DNA of 16,997 nucleotides from Fragilaria radians (Eukaryota; Bacillariophyta; Fragilariophyceae; Fragilariales; Fragilariaceae): positions 12,373 to 29,369 of the forward strand of contig CAAAJI010000092.1 in NCBI GenBank assembly GCA_900642245.1. Direction: 5' to 3'. Position numbers and translations under genes: made by a program. Shown here piece after piece: positions 1-9,704 of this stretch; position 1 is the stretch's first letter, and every line of letters starts with the position of its first letter. A model generated the notes under the pieces. That model did not search any database. It saw only the letters and a list, made by a program, of their open reading frames with translations, and was not told the origin of the DNA.

Positions 1-3000
1 TGCTTTCATTATTTCCCCTTTGGATATGAAACGTCTATCCCGCATTTTACCATCAAACTGTACATGGGAGGATGAGCCCATAGCGCAATAGAATGTTGTA
101 ATTAAGAGCCAAGCATGCATCCTGATTCAATACCGATTGCCTTCTTTGGGGAAACCAGTAAACCTTATCAGGGGGTAAAGTTTAATGCATTCGGTTATCT
201 AAGATCTCCCAAGAATACTTCACCAATTTAAATGTGCTACGAGCAAATTTGTCTGATTTCAAATATTCATTTCCCAAGACTGAAAACAGAACCTCAAAAT
301 GCCATCCTTTTAATTTGGTTACTCGCATCGTACTTGCTCTTTCATTCCGAAATTTAAAGTATACAACTTGCATTGCTAAGCAATCAAAGTACGAATAGCT
401 ATGATCATATTTTCGGATTGCGAAGCATGAATCATAATTATCACTTTACTTTGATTGCAGGAAAGACTTCAAAATATACAATATTTGTAAACATTATGAA
501 CTCATGTTCCCACTGGTAAATTCATCTTATCATGAAACCAAAATACAGCTGTCAGTGTGTGAACAAATTTTTTTTCAAGTGTGCACCTACCTGAGTAAAT
601 CCTTGCAATATACTTATTGTTATTTCAAAAGTAGTTATGTCAGGAAATTGACGCAAGTAAAGATTAAATGTCAATCATGGATCAACACAATGAAGAGTAA
701 TTCTAACTCAATAGATATTTGGACATACATAATAATTTGCCTCTTAATGGATTTCAATTTCTAAGAAGCACTACGAACTGCCCAGTTTTCAATTCCAGAT
801 CTGTGGCGGAAATATTTATGTAGATAAGAACTCAACTGCACATGTTCTACCTTCCTCTTTTTTAGCAAAGTCAGTGAATGAAATCTATTACCACGTAGAA
901 GACTCAAAATCTCTCTCCACTGTTTATAATTGGTGCATCCTCATTTTTGAGAGCAAGAATAATCCATTTTTTCAGACATTGTCCATCACCAAATAAATCA
1001 TAAATATGTCCACCTAGATTATTTCCCGTAGCAAAAATGCCTATATTAACTTCAACCAATATAAAGTTGAGAATTCTTGAATCCTGTAAATGCATATGCA
1101 CTGTTAGTTGACGTTTTTATGTGCTCTGACTCCACAATAGAGACGCAAAGGCACTTCCAAATAGTATGAGATCTATAGATTCCAAGAACTCTAGGAAGAT
1201 TCTATATATGGTCAACTTCAAATAGAGCAAATAAATCTACAAAATGGATCATACTTGTCTAAAGCATCTTACATTATCAACAGCTACTATTGCAAATCTG
1301 GAAGTAATTGGCATTTCATCCCAAAATATGAGATGAGCATGTATTTCCTGGACATTTCTGATATTTGGCAAAAGTTGCATACACTTGTTTCATGGCCTTC
1401 CAAGGGAATTGACATGCTTCTATTCCACTGTTTACCTTTGTCACAGTCTTGAAACCATCACTTAGAAGACATTTTAAACTTGATTATAAAGATATAGCCT
1501 ACTGCTACCACCAGGCACAATGATAAACCATGTTTCCTGTATGCTAATCCATGTCCAAGGGCAGCTTGGATATTGAATACCATTGTGGGTCTTTAGATTA
1601 TATGGTTTCACATACACGATTCAGTGGCATCCTAAATTAGAATTATTGTCAAAATTCATCTAACTTCTAAGGCCTTCTAAGCTCTTTGTTGCGGAATCTA
1701 AGTTTGTATCTTCGTGCATATTTCGGTGGAGCACCATTATACATTAGTTGGTTATATCAAGATTAACTTTGAAGAATTTGGTTAGTAGGGTTTGTTCATT
1801 TTTATGCAATGAAGTTCCAATCGGCGAAGTAGAATTGAATGCCACATACAGTTGATTAGGAAATGAACGGGTAACATGTAAATTGAGTTTCAAATCCTCA
1901 TGCCCTCCAGAAGACTTCATATTGAGACATGTAACTTCCTTCTACTTAATGTTTTCCACGGCTTCCAAAATAATCCTATCATATCCTTCATGATGTTGTA
2001 CAAAATCGTTACAGAGCTATCCAAATTACATAGTTTACGAAAGTCATACTTTGATAGTGAGTGTGAGTTGTATGTTACAGCCCATTTGTTCAATTACAAG
2101 AATAATTCTGTATACATAATGTGATGCAACCCTTCCTATATTTCGGAGTCTGTTCACATTTTATCGTTTCCAGGACAGTAGTAATCTGAGACACCTGTTT
2201 TGGAGATGAGTGAAAACAATGACTATTTTTCATACAGTGAAATTAATCTCTCCACATGTTTCATGTGTGATTGAACTGATGCCTCAATAATGCCTTGATA
2301 GCATTCAGTCTTGTCTGGTGTTGATTGTGATGACTATAAATCAAAGGTTGTTCTTCTATTGCACAGCAATTGATCAACAGTATATGCTGAAAAGACTTTT
2401 CTCCCATTTGAAAGCTGTGCTGCTCACTTTGGCAGTGGTTTAGATATTGAACACATGATTTCCGAGTAATTTTATACTGTTTTCTCATGACAATACTCCA
2501 ATCATGTCCATGAGGAACGAAATGCGGCTACAACAAAGCATTCCATGCAGCGCTATTTGTGATGATACTATAATCCCGCCGTTCTCCAGAAATTTCTGAA
2601 GTGGATGATGCGTTGTATCCTTGGGTGTCGTACGTGTGGAGAAATGGTATTAGACGTTGTCACTTGCATTTGTTGTATCATTCAACAGTAACAACAGGAA
2701 AAGATTGCATAACAAGGAGAATAATTGGTAGATTCATGATTAAGCGAGACTGGTATCGCTTCTGGCGGTAATAGCCAATTACTAGAAATAGACGTAATCG
2801 TTTAAATGTAGCTTACAATTTTTTACAAAGAGGACTAGTCAACTCATTGAAACCGAAGCCTATATGCAAACTCTTATCTCAGGTTCAGTTGTCATCTGAT
2901 TTATCAGTGTTCTATTTATTTCAAACAGAGATATTTTGGAATGAGTGATTGCAGTAATGCTCTAGGTGAAAAAAGTATGGAAAGCGATTCCGCTTGAAAT

Positions 3001-3355
3001 CGCGCGCGGAAGGGATTATACCATGATTCGAGAGATTGAAAATCAAGTCTAAATCCAGAGGCGAGAGTGAAGGTGTAGATGACCAAACTCTCATTATGTT
3101 CCAATTCACGGGATATTTTCGAATTCGTGAGAAGCTTGGCCAAAAGGCAGCTCAATACATGTTATGAGAGATCAAGAAAGTTAGAGACATACTGATTCAC
3201 CCATCATGCCAGGACCGGTAGTGACGTGGACCGTTACGAACCGTTGCTACTAAATTAGTAGCCTCGGAGAGGACTATCGAGATCCAAGACTAGTTAATCG
3301 TTTATAATTAGTAGCTCATTAATTTTCACTTTCTGAAACTTACCCTCGTCAACAC
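1..3355. other. intergenic region with no recognised gene
   Basis: The stretch is AT-rich and has only short open frames (up to about 80 codons) on both strands. I find no recognisable domain, no long coding run and no tRNA or rRNA. A - strand frame at 2916-3155 and frames at 904-1101 and 2261-2488 are the longest, and none resembles a family I know. The part nearest 3355 should contain the gag and LTR of the copia remnant that follows, but I cannot recognise either. It is probably intergenic DNA with strongly decayed transposon sequence. Confidence 0.5.
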
Positions 3356-3538
3356 TTGTGCACAGTGCACATCATTTACACCTATCGTAAGCCTGGTCAT
3401 GCCAATGCTAAATGTTTTCTACTATTCCTAAGAAACGGGAATAATCCGTTTAATTCAGGTGCTACTAGACAAGAGAAAGTGGGATCATCGTGTGATGTAA
3501 TTGTCACTTTGATGTCACACGTTTCGGACAATATTTGA
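3356..3538 (+). pseudogene. gag zinc-knuckle remnant of copia element A
   Basis: The frame reads YRKPGHANAKC around 3383-3415, which matches the second half of a CX2CX4HX4C gag knuckle (H at 3398-3400, C at 3413-3415). The two leading cysteine positions read I (3374-3376) and Y (3383-3385), so metal binding would be lost. It lies upstream of the pre-integrase piece in the same strand, where gag should be. An intact knuckle would bind RNA during particle assembly. The match is short, so the call depends on position as much as on sequence. Confidence 0.4.
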
Positions 3539-3635
3539 AAGAGAGATGCTCCTTCATGACACTACAACAGCAGTTTTGAAGGATTGTTCAACATAGAGGT
3601 TGCTTCAGAGGAGATAACAATTGTCTAAGAATTGA

Positions 3636-4857
3636 CCATGGAAGCCACCAAGAAAATAAAATTGAACAGGAAGATTAGACATGCTCTCGAATCCTACTTC
3701 ATGAAGTAAACTTTGTTCCTCAACTTTCGATTAATCTCTTCAGCATTAATAAGGCGTCCGAAAACGGCTTTGAATGGGAAGTGATGGCTTAATCATCCAA
3801 CTAAGAAAGGGAATACCAGGACTAACGTTTGACCAAGTCTTAAATACTAAGAATGATTGATATCCAAGCGTAGACCCTATTTTCGAAAATTCAGACCGCA
3901 GAAGGTGAGGTAGAAAGACGGAGATATAATTAGAGGACAACATGCTGCACAAAGCTTTGAGACCCAGTGAAGAAGGCATTCTCAAGACAACTAACATTTG
4001 GAAGCTACTTGGAAGGTTTGAATTGTGTCAAGACTGTACAATAGGGAAGGCAGAACAGAGAAGCTTAAAAATTCTAGTAATAAGAGCTATATTTACAGCA
4101 GCTCAACAAAGGGGAAAGGTTGGAGGATCAAGGTCTTGGTAATTGATTCTTGATGTCCTCACTACATATTGGAGGAGACAATTTATTCAAGAAAAAAGAT
4201 CCTTTAAGTAAAAGGCTACAAGGGAAACGATGAATCTGAAATAACAAAGTGTTCAACATAATTTTGAGATGCAACGATACAGGTGATAACAAGGCTTTTG
4301 AAGATCTATATTGAGAGAAAATCAAGTTTGAGTATTAGACGACTCATAGATTGGGAGAGTAGAGAAGAAGTTTCAGACACTCTATGGTCAAATCTGGGTC
4401 ATGATAATGGTGCCGGATTACGAAATGAAATTAGATAGAGAATTTGGACCGAATGAGCATCAACTGCGACTTTCCATTCCAATATAACGGTGTTACAGGA
4501 TAGCATAAAGTCTCCATAAGAAGCATGTATCGAAAGAAAGCGCATTGCATCATTAAACTTAGGATTTTTGGCGAAGTGAGAGTACTTACCACCCATGAGA
4601 AACAAGAAAAGTTTAAGTATCGAGGTACAAGCTGTGTGTTTGTTGCATACCCTCCAAATCAAGCCTATGATATCTACTACATGTTCTATAGAATAAAGAA
4701 TCATATGATTAAATTTAGTGACATCATCTGGCTAAGGTGTGGTTATGGAACTTGGTATCTGGGGAATCAAGTCAATAGCGATAAGGTCTTCAAGGATAAT
4801 GACAAAGAAGAATCCATGGGAGTTTCATCTGAAGAGAGCAATATTGAGGAGCACTGA
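3636..4857 (+). pseudogene. copia GAG-pre-integrase and integrase remnant
   Basis: Near 3706-3790 the frame reads FVPQLSINLFSINKA, the typical copia stretch between protease and integrase. A shift then gives LTFDQVLNTK near 3815. At 3942-4075 the GAG-pre-integrase domain follows, with LHKALRPSEEG and the CQDCTIGKAEQ zinc half (3942-4052); the second His of the usual LGH motif is lost. The integrase core is broken by stops and shifts: GKVGGSRSW then LILD near 4116-4155, the R-C-N-D-x-G-D stretch near 4257-4280, and GRVEKKFQTLYG at 4353-4388. The C-terminal part, FGEVRV to SDIIWL (4567-4734), is the best preserved. Integrase would insert the cDNA; this copy cannot work. The left inverted-repeat arm begins inside it at 4367. 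Confidence 0.75.
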
Positions 4858-4938
4858 AATTGATTTAAGGTTGCTTTTATGCCTTGATTCCTGGAGGAGC
4901 AATACCTGTTGATCTAGCTGACTTTGCCTTGATTATGA

Positions 4939-5199
4939 ATGATCAAGCAATTCAGCATATTTCAAATCACCTGTATCAACTTCAATGACAACTTTGCTCC
5001 AATTGTAAATGATGTATCATTCCGAATCTTGCTTAGTGCGATGATATTTTGGAATTTGAAGGCCAAAAGCATTGATGTCGAAACGGCTTTCCTGCTTGGA
5101 AACTTGAAGGAGGAGATCTTTATGGTATTGCACATGGAATGGAAGAGAAAAAGAGCAATGGGGAATTTAGTCAGATTTTGTGTTGGTTTGATTGTTTAG
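4939..5199 (+). pseudogene. copia reverse transcriptase core, 3'-truncated
   Basis: The 86-codon frame contains NFAPIVNDVSFRILL and then IDVETAFLLGNLKEEIFM. This is the palm-fingers segment of copia RT, with the first catalytic Asp kept in IDVETAFL. The segment that should precede it is missing, since acidic integrase-tail sequence ends at 4857. After EEIFM the similarity continues weakly, perhaps with a frameshift, and is lost by about 5180. The catalytic YVDD part and RNase H are absent here, but that half of an RT lies at 12728-13804 on the same strand. An identical copy is at 11869-12129 on the other strand. Confidence 0.75.
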
Positions 5200-5203
5200 G
5201 TAT

Positions 5204-5440
5204 TCATTGTTTAGTCTCTGTCTTACAATGACTTACATATGCAAATTGTGAAAGGAATGGCTGCTCTCCTAGAGTCCTTATCAGAAGGTACTGCTTAAAA
5301 TTGTTCGAACTTTCGTTTGCAAGAATTAATTGGAAACGAATTTTTTTGTAACATCTTGATTTTACGTTAGAAATACCTACGCCTTTAGGTCGAGGCAAAC
5401 ACTCTAATCTACTTTCTGTAGGCAATCTAAGTTGATTCAT
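5204..5440 (-). CDS. hypothetical 78-residue frame downstream of HMG gene (left copy)
   Basis: This small open frame lies about 100 bases past the HMG stop on the same strand. It ends just before the copia RT piece, which is on the opposite strand. It is basic and has no signal peptide, membrane segment or motif I recognise. It is fully preserved in both arms, but the whole arm is identical, so that says nothing about selection. It may be 3' untranslated sequence of the HMG transcript or chance. I keep it only because it is the one unexplained open frame inside the HMG block. Confidence 0.2.
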   Translation of the reverse strand: MNQLRLPTESRLECLPRPKGVGISNVKSRCYKKIRFQLILANESSNNFKQYLLIRTLGEQPFLSQFAYVSHCKTETKQ

Positions 5441-5543
5441 TATATCTGTTTAATTAGTAACGTGTTGCTTAGATACAAATGTGCCCACAAAGCACATAGA
5501 AATGCATTTTCCGAACAACCGCTAACATTGAAATTTCAAAGTC

Positions 5544-6494
5544 CTAAATTGAAAAATCATCGTCATAGTCACTATCACAATATGAATTGTCCATGAAATT
5601 GTCAAGAGCAATTCCATCTATAGTTGAACAGTCATCCAAACTGCTTTCAAGTGAATCACTAACATCTCCTTTGATCTGAATATCATGGAAATGATTGCGG
5701 CATTCTAGATCGCATTCAAATACGAAACTGTTCAAGTATTGATGCCTGTGTCCACTTGTGGTGTCTTGGTTAGGATGCGAAATACAAGATGTCATATTCC
5801 AAGAGTCACTTTGGACGTCAAATATATCTGAATAGCTTTCCAGTTTTGATTCATCCATTGATGCTTGATATGCTTTTGTATTCTCGATGCTCGATGATGA
5901 AATTACATTTGGACCTTCGAAATTGAAGGCATTACTTAGTGAAAACTCCACAGGGACAACTGGAAGACAAGATTTTGCTACCTTATTTGTACGACTCCTT
6001 TTTCTTCTTTTTCGCACATAGCCATTAGTTGTTTTCCACTTGTCTAATTCTTCCTGGTACTTCTCTTTCTCAGTACGAGCACAGGCTTCGAATACAGCCT
6101 TTTCCTTGTCATCGAGACTGTTCCATTTCTTGGCAATATTTCTTGCGAGTTCAGCAAATCCGATTTTACCATGCATCTTACGATGCTTCGCTTTTCTTTC
6201 GCGCTCTGTGAGACCATATTCTTCAAGATTAGCAACTTCCGGTAACATGGCAATCAATTTTTTCCTTTCACTTTGAAAGAAAAGGTTGTATCCAGAGAGT
6301 GGTCTCTTTGGCTTGTCCTTTGGTTTTTTCCATGAGCGCTTTTTCGTTGGTTTCTCGAACGACAAACCTGTGAAATGAGGTAAGAAATAACAGGCAGGAT
6401 TTGCCATGAATCCGTTCAATAAGAATTCCATGTCCGATGATACAATATCTTTCGGTTCATGAAGATTGTTTTTGAGCATGATCATTTCTGGCAT
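5544..6494 (-). CDS. HMG-box DNA-binding protein (left copy)
   Basis: This intact 316-residue protein is identical to the copy at 10574-11524. The HMG box spans about residues 62-153. Helix 1 starts at KPKRPLSGYNLFFQSERKK (61-79). There is an extended basic loop (about 82-110), then HGKIGFAELARNIAKKW (108-124) with the conserved Trp124, then helix 3. The long loop makes the box longer than the usual 70-80 residues; similar HGK(I/L)GF loops occur in diatom HMG proteins. A basic run, RKRRKRSRT (161-169), could act as a nuclear signal. The C-terminal 40 residues are acidic and Ser-rich, ending DSDYDDDFSI. It probably acts in the nucleus as an architectural factor or transcription regulator that bends DNA. 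No intron is needed. Its target genes are unknown. Confidence 0.85.
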   Translation of the reverse strand: MPEMIMLKNNLHEPKDIVSSDMEFLLNGFMANPACYFLPHFTGLSFEKPTKKRSWKKPKDKPKRPLSGYNLFFQSERKKLIAMLPEVANLEEYGLTERERKAKHRKMHGKIGFAELARNIAKKWNSLDDKEKAVFEACARTEKEKYQEELDKWKTTNGYVRKRRKRSRTNKVAKSCLPVVPVEFSLSNAFNFEGPNVISSSSIENTKAYQASMDESKLESYSDIFDVQSDSWNMTSCISHPNQDTTSGHRHQYLNSFVFECDLECRNHFHDIQIKGDVSDSLESSLDDCSTIDGIALDNFMDNSYCDSDYDDDFSI

Positions 6495-6935
6495 CTCTTT
6501 GATCTTAACCTTTGATGAGCAAACGTTTTTGTGTTTTGTGATACGAAAATGATAATTTCGTTCTCATCAGTTGACGTGATAGAAAAAAATTTGATTAAGA
6601 CCCCCATGACGTTATTATTGCTTACATTTATTTGTTCTAGATAGATTCGTTACATTATAGGTTAAAGACCTACTCGTAGACATTTCGAAATGATTTATAC
6701 TTTTACTTGAAGGGGAAGATAGTGGATTCATAAATAAGAGGAACGTCTATTTAAGTCTCGCGGTTGCTCTATATCTTGAAATTCTTGAGATAAATGTTTG
6801 CAACGATGTCTTGGATGCAAAATGTTCGTGATTGACATTTAAGACGAATGAAGATATCTGAAATCGAGCTCATCACGAACTCGTGAACGATTAAGGACCT
6901 ATGGATTTCAAAGAAAATATAGGATGGTTAACATC
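6495..6935 (-). promoter_or_regulatory. upstream region of the left HMG gene
   Basis: No gene is visible in this stretch. On the HMG strand, two ACGTCA hexamers lie at 6607-6612 and 6572-6577, about 118 and 83 bases before the start codon and 35 bases apart. ACGTCA/TGACGT are the CO2/cAMP-responsive elements described upstream of carbonic anhydrase genes in the diatom Phaeodactylum. A 14-base dyad, TCACGA-AC-TCGTGA, sits at 6873-6886. These are short motifs that can occur by chance. The region is copied identically upstream of the other HMG gene. Confidence 0.35.
6902..6919 (+). repeat. 18-base direct repeat, copy 1
   Basis: The sequence TGGATTTCAAAGAAAATA is repeated at 7436-7453. Weaker similarity continues for about a dozen bases with a 2-base gap (tagga, then ttaacat). 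The two copies bracket the inverted copia pre-RT piece of the left arm. Copy 1 lies inside the arm, so its reverse complement also occurs at 10149-10166. Confidence 0.7.
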
Positions 6936-6990
6936 ATCACACTTGCGTAACAGTAAGGATTGAAAAGATCTGACATGAAAAGAAAATGAA

Positions 6991-7363
6991 CTAAAGTGCA
7001 AAATTTCCAACAATCAGCACAGAATTAAGCATTATGAAGAAGCAAAAAGATTTAGTTTTCTTATGAGACAAAACAGTAATTTCACTTAGAAGAGATAAAT
7101 ATGATCTTCTAGGAATTAGATTATACCATAAAGCAACGTATCTTGCTCTATAACTCCCAACTCCAATGATTTTAAGCATCCATGTAATCGATAGGCTTTC
7201 TCCCTTCTTGCTTAGTGCTTACAACTTCCCAAAGGTACAATCTTTCCATACAATTTATTTCTTTTGACATCGTTTCTCTTATCATTTGTTGTTGTTGTTT
7301 GTCCCAGAAGTTGTAGGCTTCTAACTCAGTTTCCTCTCCTTTGACTATTTGGTGTGCCTTCAC
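6991..7363 (-). pseudogene. copia pre-RT segment, inverted (left copy)
   Basis: Read on this strand, two adjoining frames give CMERLYLWEVV then GRKPIDYMDA, and IGVGSYRARYVALWYNLIP. This is the stretch just before the RT core in copia polyproteins (consensus pattern: MxxxxVWxVV, GxRxIxxKWVFK, DGxYRARLVAxGYxQxPG). A frameshift separates the halves. In the intact element this piece would sit between integrase and RT core, exactly the part missing from element A, but here it is inverted and beyond the HMG gene. The identical right copy is at 9705-10077. Confidence 0.65.
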
Positions 7364-7435
7364 ATATTCCTATTTGATCATACTTTCCTCATTCCTCCTT
7401 CTGAATAGTCCACAGCTGATAGGTTTTTGTCGATT

Positions 7436-7453
7436 TGGATTTCAAAGAAAATA
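7436..7453 (+). repeat. 18-base direct repeat, copy 2, at the inner edge of the left arm
   Basis: This copy begins on the last base of the left arm and otherwise lies in the spacer. There is no counterpart at the inner edge of the right arm. Together with copy 1 at 6902-6919 it flanks about 516 bases holding the copia pre-RT fragment. It could be a duplicated insertion site or a repair microhomology. Confidence 0.7.
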
Positions 7454-8459
7454 GGAGTCTTAACATGTTGTGAGACTGTGACAACGGGTGACTTCCAGAC
7501 ACGCAGACCTAAGTGATGATGACGACATCATTATTCGAATAGGTTGCATGTGCAAAACTCTTAGCGTTATTATGATAAAGCTAATCATGGTATTTCTGAT
7601 CCGTTCCCAAGACTTCTTTTTTGTTGAATGCTTTGCTTCTCTTATAATTTCTAAATTTCTTTACATCCATCTCTCAGGAACCTGCCTGATTATCTTCTCG
7701 TTGGGCTTAAAGGTGTTGTCCAGTAGTCTGATTGAGGAGCAGTTCGATCCATTATGAAGAAAGTTATACATATGCAGCAGTCTCTTGTTTCTTGCAGTCT
7801 CTATTATCAACTTGATTTAAATGAGCTTTAGAATATCTTAGATAGTGGCCTTAAAATTAGTCAATTTGAACAGCAAAAATTCTCACTTGAATTTGTTGAA
7901 ATAATCTTTTTAGGGTTGGGATGATTACACCTGGTAACATTGGGCTTAAGATTGACAAAATATGTTTCTTTTACGGTACAAAATATGTTTCTTTTACGGT
8001 ACAAAATATGTTTCTTTTACGGTAGGTTGAATTTAAGTATTGTGCCTTTTGAACCATGTACTAACTTTGTTATCTGGATTGAATAGATGCCGGGCGGCTG
8101 TTTATGAAACAATGTAGCAAACGAAAGCAGTTTGAGCTCATGTTGAGTTCTTCATATTGAGTATTTCTATTTTGATTGTTCGAAATGTTGTACTTTACAT
8201 TATTTTCTTAAAAACGGAATTTGATTTTGCATATAAAGTTGTTGATGTTTTGTTGTACCTTCAACTTACGCTTGAAAGGTGATGCACGATGAAGGAAAAG
8301 AAAGGAGAGAGTTTCGTAGCCCGAGGCTTCTCGATTGAAACAGGATTCAAGAAATTCTTTTCATCTTTTGCTTGAGTACTAATACACTTAATTTCTTTTT
8401 CGGAGGTGTGTATTGCTCTACGGTGAGACATAGGAATAACACAATGACAAATTATCACC
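7454..8459. other. left half of the spacer, no recognised gene
   Basis: This is AT-rich unique sequence between the arms. An 89-codon frame at 7488-7757 (+) is hydrophobic and resembles no family I know; it is probably chance. A 65-codon - strand frame at 8261-8458 is equally unremarkable. The only clear structure is the 23-base tandem repeat at 7955-8023. Confidence 0.5.
7955..8023 (+). repeat. perfect 3 x 23-base tandem repeat
   Basis: Three exact copies of a 23-base unit (acaaaatatg then tttcttttacggt) run head to tail at 7955-7977, 7978-8000 and 8001-8023. The absence of any difference between units suggests recent expansion and probably length variation between alleles. Confidence 0.95.
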
Positions 8460-8959
8460 TATTTTAGATTACTTTTATTGTTTAGTCTTGTGTAGTCTTA
8501 GAACTTCTCTTCCTCAAGAGATGTCCGTGAATTCTCCTTAAGAATTAGATCTTGTTTTAAAGATTCTTCCCAACTGTTTAGATAAGTTTCTTCAACTTGT
8601 TCATCAGGACAAGTTGGTAGTCAATAAGGATAAGTTAGTTAAGCCTTTAGACTCTTTTGCTATTAGCAAGCTAAGTCTCTATTTATCTCTTTATATACAT
8701 AATGATACTTTCCATTTATAAACAATATTTATTCATCACTAAGTTCAACTAGTGAATCATTTATCATAGTTAAGCTTGTAGTAGGTAAGTAGTAGGATAG
8801 CCTACTTGTAACTACCCATAGCTAGGTGAGTAAACATAAGAATATGTTGATTCTACTACTATTTACTATGTACTAACGGTACAGGACGTCTCCTTGTACC
8901 AGTACACACACACACATCTCGTAGTTTAATATTTTACAATTAAACTGATATTGCTTACA
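8460..8959 (+). mobile_element. putative copia 5' LTR (element B)
   Basis: The position fits: it lies directly upstream of gag and protease remnants on the same strand. It contains TATA-like boxes (tttatatacataatg near 8690-8705, then tttataaac near 8716), with a 3' part rich in short CTACTA/GTAGTA words and an ACACACACAC run near 8903-8914. It ends plausibly in TTACA at 8955-8959. The next bases (TGTTAGGGATTAGC, 8968-8981) could be a degraded tRNA primer-binding site. The 5' limit is a guess, and I found no clear matching 3' LTR. The call is therefore contextual. Confidence 0.4.
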
Positions 8960-9075
8960 TCATATTGTGTTAGGGATTAGCTTCTTGATCCTTCAGTCAA
9001 GGTAAGCCATGTATATCCTGCCTATGAGCTTCGTTTTTTGAACATGTATGACACCGCTGAGTCATTGAGCTTAAT

Positions 9076-9631
9076 TTGTTACTGCTTGTGAAGAGACTTA
9101 AAGCTCAAGAAAGTAGTCTGATTGTTCCTACCCACAGTTACCCATTCTTGGTGTGTCTGAAGTGTAAATTGTGGATCATCTTAATGCACTTAAAAAGCGG
9201 AAAGAGAGAAGAGCACCATCATCAAAAACCTGACGAAATGATTTCAAATGATACCTTTGTGGGGATCCAAACCACAAAATACATAGCGAGAGAGAGTGTA
9301 AATACCAGTAGCAAAATGAAATACTCCTTTAAGGGACCCCAGACAATAAATTGATCTATGTGACACCGCTGCAAGCTGTCATATGACAGTGAGCTCAGAA
9401 GCAAACAAAAGGAAATTCTGGGATACGGGAGAAACTGAATGGCGAAGAAAATGGGAGATTTGAAGCTAAAAAGCAGTGAGTGGGAGAAATTATCCTGAAA
9501 GATGTATGATTTTTGTTCCTATTTTTGAAGTCTTCCAATTATAATCCTTTGGAGAGTTCAAAAAAGTTAAGTAACAATTAATTTGGAAGATACCAAACTT
9601 GCCATTGAAGTAGAAGAAGAAAAGAGGAAGT
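9076..9631 (+). pseudogene. copia gag end and protease remnant (element B)
   Basis: The frame at 9076-9354 includes CLKCKLW (9142-9162), the first half of a gag zinc knuckle, followed by a basic His-rich stretch GKREEHHHQKPDE; the knuckle's His and last Cys are not intact. At 9362-9388 another frame reads DTAASCHMT, which is the copia protease active-site motif DTGASxHM with Gly replaced by Ala. An open run follows to a stop near 9470. After that the sequence is weakly copia-like (FVP near 9512) until the right arm begins at 9632. Gag is far shorter than normal. The retroviral-type aspartic protease would mature the polyprotein, but this copy is dead. Confidence 0.6.
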
Positions 9632-9704
9632 AAATCGACAAAAACCTATCAGCTGTGGACTATTCAGAAGGAGGAATGAGGAAAGTATGATCAAATAGGA
9701 ATAT

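Larger units (their letters stand above)
3356..5199 (+). mobile_element. degenerate Ty1/copia retrotransposon, gag end to RT core (element A)
   Basis: Domains appear in the order expected for the copia (Pseudoviridae) superfamily: gag zinc-knuckle remnant, the stretch after protease, GAG-pre-integrase, integrase, RT core. Many stops and frameshifts separate them, so this is a dead copy. The 100 or so residues normally found between integrase and RT core are missing, and a related piece lies inverted at 6991-7363. The element stops just after the RT motif ending EEIFM, close to 5150-5199. From 4367 onwards it belongs to the left arm of the big inverted repeat. The 5' LTR is not recognisable. 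The family call is firm; the exact ends are not. Confidence 0.8.
4367..7436 (+). repeat. left arm of a 3,070-base perfect inverted repeat
   Basis: The reverse complement of this segment is found at 9632-12701. Paired positions sum to 17,068 for every landmark tested (both HMG genes, copia frames, small frames), so there are no net indels, and I saw no base difference in the stretches compared. The outer edge is set by 4366 (A) against 12702 (C, where T would be needed). The inner edge is set by 7437 (G) against 9631 (T). The arm contains copia integrase and RT pieces, a 78-codon frame, the HMG gene with its upstream region, and an inverted copia pre-RT piece. Confidence 0.95.

Noticed and set aside
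2916..3155. A 79-codon - strand frame before element A
   Set aside because: It has no motif I recognise, and a second overlapping frame on the same strand is just as open, so coding is not supported.
4399..4704. A 101-codon - strand frame (also 12364-12669 +)
   Set aside because: It overlaps the copia integrase remnant antisense. The integrase reading has clear family motifs and this one has none.
6029..6276. Open frames on the strand opposite to the HMG gene (also 10792-11039)
   Set aside because: They overlap the HMG box coding region antisense and have no domain of their own; they follow from the codon composition of the real gene.
7488..7757. An 89-codon hydrophobic frame in the spacer
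   Set aside because: It has no recognisable family, AT-driven hydrophobic composition and no supporting neighbour; it is probably chance.
9048..9388. A repeated gacaccgctg word (9052 and 9362) as a duplicated protease motif
   Set aside because: The first copy reads DTAESLS and is not followed by the HM of the active-site motif; ten shared bases are not enough to claim a duplication.
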